This document shows positions 22,301 through 31,800 of a stretch of 64,000 nucleotides of DNA, one piece after another. Numbering within the stretch: the first letter of the stretch is position 1; each line of letters starts with the position of its first letter. Origin of the DNA: Harmonia axyridis. Lineage: Eukaryota > Arthropoda > Insecta > Coleoptera > Coccinellidae. The stretch covers positions 3,968,001 through 4,032,000 of the forward strand of contig NC_059507.1 in assembly GCF_914767665.1 (NCBI RefSeq). Reading direction: 5' to 3'. The notes beneath the pieces are model-generated. The model saw only the letters and a list, made by a program, of their open reading frames with translations, made no database searches and was not told the DNA's origin. The position numbers were made by a program, and so were the translations under genes.

Positions 22301-24384
22301 GTTGTCTGTGCATTTTTCTAAAGAAGGATCAAATGTCAAACATCTTGGGCAGCGATATCTCTTCCTGCTAAATCCTTTCGAATCAACCTCACAATGGAAA
22401 TAGGTATTACAGGACAAATCGCTTCTATCAGGAAATCTTCCTTTTTTGTGACATATAAAATCTTCGTTTGGAATATCACAAATCAATGGAGTTGGAGAAT
22501 AAACAATTTCTGTAGTTGTAGTTGTAGTTGATGGCAGTCTTGTGGTCGCTCTCGATGGAATAGTTGTGAGATAAGTTGATACTGTTCCTATTTGGCACGG
22601 ACATACATATTTGAAGCTGCATCTTTGTAGATGAGGATTGTATGTAGTTCCATAAGGACAACTATACTTTGTTCTCAGAAATCCACCATTGGAAAGTTTC
22701 GTACAGAGGAAATAATCTGTGCATGTTGCATCTCTCTTATCTGGAAACGTTCCTTCTTCTTGGCATTTGAATACATCAAGGTTTTTCACTTCTAAACATG
22801 AGTCAGTACCAGCCCAAACTGTACTTTGTACAGTTGACGACTGTTTTCGTGTGGTCCGTTCTTTAGGTATTTCAGTCCAGCTATACCTTTCTGTCCATCT
22901 TTCGAATAGGTCAGTCCATTGATAACGTTCAGCCCATCCTATATGTTCCCTTCTCTCTTCCTCTCGATAGGAGTTGCTATTCGAATTCTCATTATTTCTG
23001 GGCCATTGTCCTTGACACGGGCATTCGTAACTCGTATGACATTTCTGTGAACTAGGATCGAACAAAGTACCTTCAGGACACTCGTACTTAGTTTTCATAT
23101 ACTTCCCACTCTGCAGGAGAGAACATAAGTAATAGGTTCTGCAGGATGATTCCGTCAAGTCTGCATACTTTCCACTTCTTTTACACTCATAGTTCCCTCT
23201 GATTTTAGTCCTACATTGATAGTGAACGTTATTGATAGTTTCGATCTCAACTAAATCTCGGGTGGCTCTGGAGACCCTTGGACATGTGTAATTTTTGGAG
23301 CACGTTGCCGATTTGGGCAAGAATAAGGATTTCTCAGGACAACTGTATTGGGTTTGTATAAGTTCTCCATTCAAGGTGAAGGAACATAAATAGAATGAAT
23401 TACAAGTGTCATCTGATGGATTATCATATCGACCTGCTTTGATGCAAATAAATTGCTCTTCTTCCTCTCCATTTATCCCACTAAAAATCTGGAAAAGTAA
23501 TGTATGTTGTCAATGTTTAAATTGATTTTGGTTCATTGAGAATAAGTAGAAATTTTGTCTTCAGGAATAATGACATATTTATATTCCAGCCTCGAAATTT
23601 CGGTTATTCGAAGAAACCTCTGAACAGATTTTTCTATAAACACGTCGCTGTTATTATTATGTCTGTTATTTTCGTATTTTGAGTCGGGAATGATCTACAA
23701 CTATAAAATTCGTCTCACTGATGACAAATATGCTGTTAAATTCAAGTATGTGTCCAATAATTCTCGAATGAGAAAATTAGGAAGTTGAAGTTTTTAGGTT
23801 AGCTTCAGGTCTCGAATGGGTGGAGTTCGTTATTGGGTAAAATCCGACTAGGGGTTCCGTAAATATTTTATTTTCATTTTGATATCAAAATTATCGATTC
23901 AATCGAAATGGAATATGGATTTGATTGTAAAATAACAATTGAATGTGACATCAGATCCGATGTATATTTGAAAGGCAAATTTTAAGTACCTAGCACGCAA
24001 GATTCCTCTTGATGCCGTCAGAACCATAGAAATTTGTTATGAGTTTTATCAGAAAAAAAACATATTTCCGTATAGATAGAAATTAGTTATTCCAAAAATG
24101 TTGATTGCGTCAACAAGATCAGAGAAAATTCGAGCAAAACTTAAAAAAAATAATTACACGAAATTGTTCAATACACCGAAAATAATGAATTTACGCAGTT
24201 ACTTTGAATTATCAAAATAATTCAACCGTTTCTTATTAAATATGAACCATCGAAAAAATAGCTGCACCATTTAGGAATAGAAGTAAAAAAAAATTCAACA
24301 CTACTATTCTATGATGAGAAATATTTCCTCGAAAATTTTTAGGATACTTACTAGGAGTAAGAGGAATGAAAATGCTAATCTCAT
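13373..24384 (-). CDS. Giant mucin-like chitin-binding protein, 3382 aa, 21 domains
   Basis: The exons are 24352-24384 (11 codons, MRLAFSFLLLL, donor CTA|GTAAGT) and 13373-23488 (acceptor TTTTCCAG|ATT), joined in phase 0. The start codon is 24384-24382, behind a TATA box. A signal peptide ends near IFSGING|E. I count 21 peritrophin-A-like chitin-binding domains: four divergent N-terminal ones, twelve nearly identical modules (NDCIISPFS...RCSKKYDCPC) and five divergent C-terminal ones. The twelve modules are separated by Ser/Thr/Pro linkers carrying 2-35 copies of GTPSTGKT (103 in all), which are dense potential O-glycosylation sites. No membrane anchor is visible. The layout is that of a secreted peritrophic-matrix or cuticular mucin that cross-links chitin fibrils. 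The 10.1-kb second exon is uninterrupted, so the repeat length is under selection or recently expanded. The assembled copy number could be wrong because of repeat collapse. Confidence 0.9.
14840..22150 (-). repeat. Tandem array of twelve chitin-binding modules
   Basis: Inside the giant gene, a module of a six-Cys domain plus a Ser/Thr linker is repeated in tandem. A fixed landmark (ATTGGG in the plus strand) recurs at 15045, 15600, 16251, 16710 and onward to about 20787. Its spacings are 555, 651, 459, 627, 651, 675, 459, 459, 483 and 723 bp. Every spacing equals 459 plus a multiple of 24, so modules differ almost only in the number of 24-bp units. Near identity between domains shows recent duplication or gene conversion. 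Confidence 0.92.
20812..21652 (-). repeat. Largest 24-bp minisatellite block, 35 units encoding GTPSTGKT
   Basis: Thirty-five consecutive 24-bp units encode the octapeptide GTPSTGKT with variants such as GTPSTGRT, GTPSTEKT, GTPSTRNT and GKPSKRTT. Ten shorter blocks with 2, 2, 2, 3, 6, 9, 10, 10, 11 and 13 units separate the other modules. Unit length is a multiple of three, so copy-number change preserves the frame. Confidence 0.93.
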
Positions 24385-24430
24385 CTTGAGCTCGGTCACA
24401 ACTGCTGATTGACTGACTGCTCCTCCAAAA

Positions 24431-24438
24431 TTTTTATA
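24431..24438 (-). promoter_or_regulatory. TATA box of the giant chitin-binding gene
   Basis: The minus strand reads TATAAAAA here. About 20-25 bp downstream, at 24411-24420, lies GCAGTCAGTC, which contains the arthropod initiator TCAGT. The start codon follows after a 5' leader of about 30 nt. Confidence 0.6.
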
Positions 24439-25517
24439 TTTTTGAGATGACCAGAAAGCAAGATGTGATATGGCTTAATTTTATGGCTCTGAATCGTAAT
24501 CACTCAAATGATGAAACAAATTTGAATGGATATATGACTGTAAACCGGAGATAATCTGAAATATGATCTTTGATTTGGGATTAACAAATAAACTGATTTT
24601 TATTGGGGTGATTTAAATATCCAGTTCATCTTTCATGTGACAAATAAATATACGAAATTTATTTGTTTTTCCATTGAACGTTATGTATTGCATTGCGTTC
24701 AAATGAAGTGAATACTCTCCTGCTAGTTGCGGAACTCATTGTTTCCTGAGTTTATGAACTGATATGTTCAAAGGGGTCATTTTCCTTAATTTTGAAACCA
24801 TCCGAATTATTTTGAACTGAGAGTAATGATCTCTAAATTAATTACAAGATTTCTTGGGTTCAATGTTTTAGGTACTTCGATATGATTCGTTTATTCAATT
24901 TGATACAGGGTGATTTATTAGAAATTCCAATATCTAAATTGTAGATTCTAGATCATAAAAATATTGGTAGTTTTCGAGATACCGGGTGTTTAAAGATTAG
25001 ATGTGGGTTCTGATTTTTGGAATAAGTTTTAATTATTGTACAATTTCTATTGGAAAATTGGCAATTTTACCTTTCTTGACATAAGGATTTCCGATTCGGA
25101 TTCTAATTTAGCATTTTCAATAGAGGGCGCTAGTTACACTTAGTTGTATTAAGTAAATCAAACATTTTTTGTCGGGTGAACTATGAGTTTATACAAGAAT
25201 ATTAGAAAGCATCTGGTATTAGCGTCATATTAATGTTTGTCTATTTCCGATTAAATCGAATTTTTTCAATAAATGCTTATTGTTACGAAATCGAATATTC
25301 TTACATATTTGCATTTATTCGACTAAAATAATAGTATAGATATCCTCAATTCCCTAATTTTTGTTTGCGTTTAATGCAGTTCGGTAATACTGCATCACAC
25401 ACGTGAATGTTAGGTACATCGCCTGGAAAATACTAATCAACAATTTTTTAACCTTGTGATATTTTCTAGAAGATTTACTGACTATCTAATTTTATCTTTC
25501 AAATCCCTACTAAATTG
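24439..25517. promoter_or_regulatory. Bidirectional intergenic region between two chitin-binding genes
   Basis: About 1.1 kb separates two TATA-driven, head-to-head genes. A CAGGGTG-type repeat remnant lies at about 24905-25140. No open frame with coding character is visible. Shared enhancers are possible because both genes encode secreted chitin-binding proteins. Confidence 0.45.
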
Positions 25518-25524
25518 TATAAAA
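25518..25524 (+). promoter_or_regulatory. TATA box of the plus-strand chitin-binding gene
   Basis: TATAAAA is followed about 20-25 bp later by ATCCAGTTCA, a plausible initiator. The ATG at 25616 follows about 70 nt further. Confidence 0.55.
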
Positions 25525-25615
25525 GGATTACTGAACTAAAATCCAGTTCACCTCAATCTGCCTTAGACATTATTAAATCCTTAGAAGTTTGTGAAAGGAT
25601 TGAATTTGTATTGAA

Positions 25616-27300
25616 ATGACTATAACGGTGATTAGGATTTCCAAAATATTATTTTTGGTGAGTTCTCAAATCGCACGAAAACAATATTTTTCATTCGCGT
25701 TATTATTTCGTACTAATGAAAATTGTTTTATGCTGGTCCTTAGACGAAATACTTATTTCTGGAGTTATTTTGCTGACAAAATATGCATCACTTGAAAACT
25801 CATTTTTTCTGCAACCACATGCAATTTCAGAAAGCATATTGAGAATTCATGAATATTTGTTTACTTTATTTCAATATCAAATCCATGAAAATCAATACGA
25901 GTACTAATGTTGAAAAGACAATTTGTTGCATTTTGCAAATGAGTCAGAATATCTGGTCCGGCTGAATTAGTAAGTGTTAACTTTTACTCATAAAACGGCA
26001 AAGTAGGGAAATTTCACATTTTAAGAGCAATGGAATTGTATCAACATTTTTCATAAGTCTCGATTACAACTTTGCTTCTGCCGTTTTTCTTTTTAGAAAT
26101 TCGAGGTTTTATTGTGAAAAATTAGTTATTCATTTGTGATTCTAAGTGTTGTCCATCGCTGGCCACTACTTTCTCCCATCTTTCGGGCAGTGTATCAATC
26201 CCGCGTTGAAAAAACTGGTCATCTTTTCCAGAAATCCACGAATCGATCCAATTTTTTACTTCTTCATAAGACCGGAAGTGCTGGTGAGCCAGGCTATGTG
26301 CCATTGATCGAAACAAGTGATAGTCCGAGGTATCAACGTCTGGGGAGTACGGCGGGTAGGGTAGGACTTCCCATTTCAACGTTTCCGAGCATTGTCATGC
26401 TGTAAAATCACTTTATCATGTCTCTCGTTGTATTGCGACCGTTTGTCTTTTAATGCTCGGCCCAAACGCATTAATTGCGTTCGATAACGATCACTTGTGA
26501 TAGTTTCAGTTGGTTTTAACAACTCATAATACACTACGCCAAGCTGGTTCCACCAAATACTGAGCATTACCTTGGAATTGTGAATATTCGGTTTGACCGT
26601 GGACCGTGGAAGTATGGCCGGCATATCCCCATGATTTTTTGCGCTTGGGATTATCGAAATGATACCCTTTTTCGTCTCCAGTCACAATGCGATGCAGTTA
26701 TCCCTTCCGTCTTTGCCTTGTAAGCAGCTGTTCACAAGTAAACAAACGCCGTTCAACATCTCTCGGCTTCAACTCGTACGGCACCCAATTTCCTTGTTTC
26801 TGAATCATTCCCAACACCTTCAGGCGTTTTGAAATGGCTTCTTGGGCCACTCCTTCTGATCCTACCAATTTGTTTATAGTGGTTGCAGTAGTTATTTTCA
26901 CTTTACAATTTTTTTCTCATTTTAGGTCTTCCTCACGATTTCTTCATCATCAGCGCAACGTTGTATATTTCCAGGGAGATATCGTGATTATACAGATGCA
27001 ACAGGAAGACTTTATTACGCATGTAATGCGTTTGATGGCACTCCAGTATATTTCAGATGTCCTAAAAATGAAATTTTCAATGACTTAACCCAAGTTTGTG
27101 AGGCAAAAGCCTCTCCATCTGCTCTGATATGCTCTTGGATTCAGATTGTTTTAGGTAAAACACCCGACCCTGATGGAGATGGAACTACTTATATCGACTG
27201 CACTCAACCTTCTTTGGGTCCTAGGATCGTTCTATGCGTTAAAGGTTTGTTCTCCCCTATTCTTCTTTGTTGCTATGATGGAAGTACTTGTTATTATTAA
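25616..27300 (+). CDS. Small peritrophin-like protein gene split by a mariner-bearing intron
   Basis: Exon 1 is 25616-25657 (MTITVIRISKILFL, donor TTG|GTGAGT). Exon 2 begins at 26926 (acceptor CTCATTTTAG|GTC). Joining them in phase 0 gives a signal peptide ending in VFLTISSSSAQ|RC, which supports the model. One chitin-binding-like module follows (CIFPGRYRDYTDATGRLYYA ... CPKNEIFNDLTQVC); it lacks the second Cys of the usual six. A second half-module (KTPDPDGDGTTYIDC ... LC) comes next. The frame runs to TAA at 27298-27300, giving about 140 aa. Alternatively a weak donor at 27244 (AAAG|GTTTGT) leads to a third exon from 27451 that would supply the final Cys motif. The 3' end is therefore unsettled. 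The 1268-bp intron carries a decayed mariner. Confidence 0.75.
26063..26890 (-). mobile_element. 5'-truncated mariner in intron 1 of the chitin-binding gene
   Basis: The minus strand encodes pieces of a mariner transposase: EAISKRLKVLGMIQKQGNWV, SIWWNQLGVVYYELLKPTET, LQHDNARKR and PPYSPDVDTSDYHLF. The second and third catalytic Asp residues are present. The frame is broken by a frameshift near 26380 and by a stop and frameshift around 26630-26700. The left end (ATTACAACTTTGCTTCTGCC) matches the terminus of the fuller copy at 52281-53544, so the two belong to one family, distinct from the irritans-type copy at 5056. The right end lacks the helix-turn-helix region and terminal repeat. Confidence 0.85.
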
Positions 27301-27640
27301 GAATTAAAATATTTTGTTGTCGAGCATATGAAAATGATTTATTATTTTCTCTTTCGTTATTATTATTCATTATAGTAATTAGTATATTGAGTATTATTTC
27401 ATTATTTTTCTTTCCTTTATTTGTATAAACTGTTTCCAACCTAATTATAGTGAAAAGTCCAAATGGATGTTTACATATAAGTGATATTTTCAACTGCATC
27501 AATTCCAGTCAATACCTATTCTAATACTACGTCAGGTATTACCATAAACAATTCTACTATCATTATTATTATTCACTGAATCCGGGTTGTTGCGGCTCTG
27601 TTAGCCAACTGCGGGAACCAAATTGAACTTTTTTTCTTAA
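27301..27640. other. 3' flank of the small chitin-binding gene
   Basis: This region may hold a last exon beginning at 27451 (see the gene entry). A Ser/Thr/Asn-rich open stretch runs at about 27483-27578. No other feature is recognised. Confidence 0.35.
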
Positions 27641-28380
27641 CCCTACCTATTCATACAAACCCAGGGAGGCCTTCGATGCTGTTAATGAATCCAACGACAT
27701 CCTTAGAAGTCTTGGCTATTACTTCATGAGTATCTTGAACTGACTTTCCCATGTAAGTTGTTCTTAGGCCAGTCAGTCCCGGAAATTTGCACACTATGTG
27801 TTCAGCTGTTTCTACCTCCTTTCCACAGAGCCTGCAGAACTCATCTGCTGACCTACCCATGTATTACAAAAGGAATTTGCACCGACAGTGTCTTGCCAGC
27901 AGTCCCACCATTATGAGCTCAGCTCGTGGTAGCTTCAGGGGCTTCATGGTATAGGTCGGTGGGAGCATCACAAATTTCTTTGCCTGAACAAGTTCCGGAA
28001 TGTTTCTCCAGAGGATTTTTTTATTGTTCCACTACCATTGTTGGACCACTGCCCTATATGCGTATTTTATAAGACCACAGAAGGGCTCAGGATCAACAAC
28101 CCTTTTTGCCTTTTTTCCAAATTCGTTGGCGTTTTCATTTCTAACAATGCCTCGATACTCATAGTAGCGTTACTTAATTGTCTCTAGCCCGTTGCTTTAT
28201 GGTAATACGGTACTCCCATATCAGTAGAGGCCACTGGCTTAATGATTCCATGGACCTCAGCGTGGGCTGGCTGTCCATAGTGATGTAAGTACGCGCCCCT
28301 AAGAATGTTTTTTTCTGACCATCTTGGGCGCAAGTATAGACAGCTAGTATCTCTGTTTGCAGGACAGAGGGCTAACTACC
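27641..28380 (-). mobile_element. Non-LTR retrotransposon 3' fragment (RNase H and zinc-knuckle tail)
   Basis: The minus strand reads, with frame breaks, through an RNase H-like segment (LQTE.LAVYTCAQ near 28330-28360) to a Cys-His tail, RLCGKEVETAEHIVCKFPGL. That pattern (C..C..E.ET..H..C.C) ends ORF2 of RNase H-bearing LINEs. A second, similar copy lies at 47812-48560. Confidence 0.8.
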
Positions 28381-28821
28381 CAATTGTACTAACTATACGA
28401 TTAAATGATTTTTGCAATGCAATCGGTATTATCTCAATTATGCTTTTTATTTTTCTTTAATTAATCTTTTATTATGGAGAAGTCGGTAATTAGTTTAGCC
28501 ATCGGTAAAGACATGCCTAAGCCTTTGGCCTAAAAACCTTCAAACAAAACCCTATTGTTTTGGCAATGGTTGCTGCAAGTAAATCAAAAAGCTGGATTAT
28601 GGAAAATTTTTCTTCTTATTTTCAGATAAAGCTTCTTTTCATATCAAATAGATTAGATAAGGACAAGGATATTGAATTAGGAGTTATTTCATCAGAGTCT
28701 ACACAATTTATATGAATCAAGTGTGAAATCATCTAAACAATTATTACATACATTTACATCGTAATTTTCATTGATTGGCAAAGAAAAACATTAATACAAA
28801 AACATTAAATGTGTATAGTCT
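28381..28821. other. 3' flank of ODAD4 paralogue 1
   Basis: AT-rich sequence without a gene. No perfect AATAAA is seen on the minus strand after the stop at 28822. Confidence 0.4.
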
Positions 28822-31800
28822 TTAATTATCTACGTGATGCTGAATCAACTTCATGAAATTAACACCCCGCCTATTGTCAACTGCAGTCTTTTTCTTCTTC
28901 GGTTTTCGGGGAGTATTTTTATCCAACTCCAACATTGAAGGCATTTGTTCCCTTGGCTGGAAGAGAAAGTAAATTATAGGTAAAAATAAAAGACAATATC
29001 GAAGGAGTGGCTTCCACTCACTGGTGGTTCAGGATAATGTATTCCAGGTAGAACAGACATCCTTTTTGATGGTGGTAAGCAATTGATCCTTTGGAATATC
29101 AATTCTGCCTTCATTTTCATCTCATCTGATGTCATCAATTTCATTATATTCTTCATTCTTACATCCAGCATCTTGGACGGTTGAACGCCTTCCATTGGTG
29201 TATCGTTGAGCACTTTTATGCACTAAAAAATTGTTAAACACTCTTTTGATGATCTCTAGTGTTTGGATAGAAGTAGATATTATGTTATCATAGAACAGTT
29301 GAAGATTATAATCACAATGGTATTCACACAAGAGTTCTTCAAAGGAATATAGATGAATTGATTATTTTCAAAAACAAACATGGTTTATATAAAATTTCAA
29401 TCTCTAATTTCCGATTTACTCACGTATAATATAAAGTCCTCCATTAGTTCATCATCTAACTTCTTCGCTATCCTGATACAATTTCTCAGTTCAATCCGTG
29501 CACCGTTCTTATTCTTGTTGACTACGTGGACCTTGATCATAAGAAACATCGCGTTCATTATCCACTTGTTATCTTTGAGCAGGTAAGATTCCCTCAAACA
29601 TTTCGTGCCATAAGCTTTGGATAGCTCATACCCTTTACGTTCAAAGTGGAGCCTTGCCAGCTCATGGTACAGCCAAACGAGTTCTTCCCGGCATACGCAA
29701 TTTTTCACTCTTTCTTCGAACAAACCGCATTGTTTTCTTTGAGGTAATAATTAAAAATTGAGTTGATTATTTTGCAATTAGTTAGTTCATGATAAACACT
29801 CCATTTTGAAATATCACGTGAATATTGAAATATCAACTTGTTAAGTCTAGATTGACGGTATTAGTATTGAGCTTTCCCCTGAGCCCAAGCGACGCGATGA
29901 GAGTTTTGTTGAGGTATCTGCCCACACTGAGCGAAAGATAAGCAGATCAAGTATAAATAATCTCTAGGGCTGCTGTAGGCATCGTATACATAGCTCCCGT
30001 AACACTAATACAGGCCATCTCTTACAATTTGGGCAGCTGGCTGCGTATAGTGACCTCTTCGTTTTTTCCACCTTAAGAAGCACAGATGACAGTGGGCGTA
30101 CACCACTATGTAACGGGTGTTTTTTTTCGAGGTATATAACTTTAAGTTGGCATTACTGTCCAAGATGGCTACCGATTCAACAGCTGTCAAGTGATTTATT
30201 CTCAGTTTAATTTGGCAATTCATCATGAATAGACACACGCCTGAAGAACGCTTGCAAATAATGCAATTCCATTTCGAAAATAAAGGTTCTGTGCGGAATA
30301 TGTATCGCGCACTACGTCCATTAGCGATGAAGCGCACTTCTGGTTGAATGGCTACGTCAACAAACAAAACTGCCGCATTTGGAGTGAAGCTAATCCTCAA
30401 GTGTATGTCGATACACCGTTACATCCAGAAAAACTGACTGTTTGGTGCGCTTTATGGGCTGGTGAATCATTGGTCCGTACTTCTTCAAAAAAGATGATGG
30501 CCAGAACGTTACAGTCAATGATGATCGGTATAGAGCCATGATTACTAACTTTTTCATTCCTGAATTGAACAACCATGATGTCCAGAACCTGTGGTTCCAA
30601 CAAGACGGCGCAACATGTCACACAGCTCGTGCCACAATCGATTTATTGAAAGACACGTTTGGTGACCGCCTAATTTCACGTTTTGGACCTGTGAATTGGC
30701 CTCCAAGATCTTGTGATATAACACCGCTAGACTACATTCTGTGGGGCTATGTGAAGTCATTGGTCTATGCGGATAAGCCACAAACCCTTGACCATTTGGA
30801 AGACAACATTTGCCGTGTTATTGCCGATATACGGCAAATATTGGAAAAAGTCATCGAAAATTGGACGTCCAGATTGGACTACATCCGAGCCAGCCGTGGC
30901 GGTCATATGCCAGAAATCATATTCAAAATGTAATGCCACAAGATTATCTTGCAGATAAATAAAATTCATGTCAATCGAATAATCCATCGTTGTTTTATTG
31001 CAATTTAAAATTCTATAACTCTAAAAAAAACACCCTTTACAACCACAGTACAATTTCCACTATCAAGCCCCATGACTTTCCAAAGAATCTTTTGCAGGCC
31101 CACATGGTTGCAATGACTCTGGAAAGAGTCTTATCCATGTTTTTTCTTCAGTACAGTTCAATATCCTGAATGACACCCAGATAGTTGCACCCGCTAGAGA
31201 AATTCAGAGTCTGGCCATTCAGAGCCGGGGATTTGAGTTTAAGATTCCTTCTTCTAGAGAATGAAATCAGTATTGTCTTTAACAGTTATTTCTTTTTCCT
31301 CGCTTTACCTCCAGATGATATTTACGGCATGCTGCATTTGGTCATTCATTGAACTCTCATGCTCAGCTCTCATAGTCACGTAAGCTTCTCCATAAGACCG
31401 TTCATGACTAGGACCTTAAAGTTAAGTTGCTGAGTAGTTTATACTCACTTCTTATCCACAAAATGATCCCTGAACTGAGTGATGAGAGAATCTGTAGAAC
31501 CCTGTCTCTCCTTAGGCAATCCTATGATGATGGCTACCCTCGCCATTTTCTGCTCCTCGGACATGGATGGCCGCACAGTCTTCGTTTTGTAAAAACCGTC
31601 CCTCACCAAAGCGAACAGCTGAAGCAGATACTCGCTGCGGTTTGGAAGAGTCTTCTTCGGAGTGCTATCGCAGAACACATACATCTTTTCAGCTATCTCT
31701 ATTATATGTTTGAGGTTGTGCTCTCCGACAGCGACTTTTATTCTTTCGATCATGTTCTGGGCTTCGGTCTGACAGAACCTCATCATCATCCTCTCACGTT

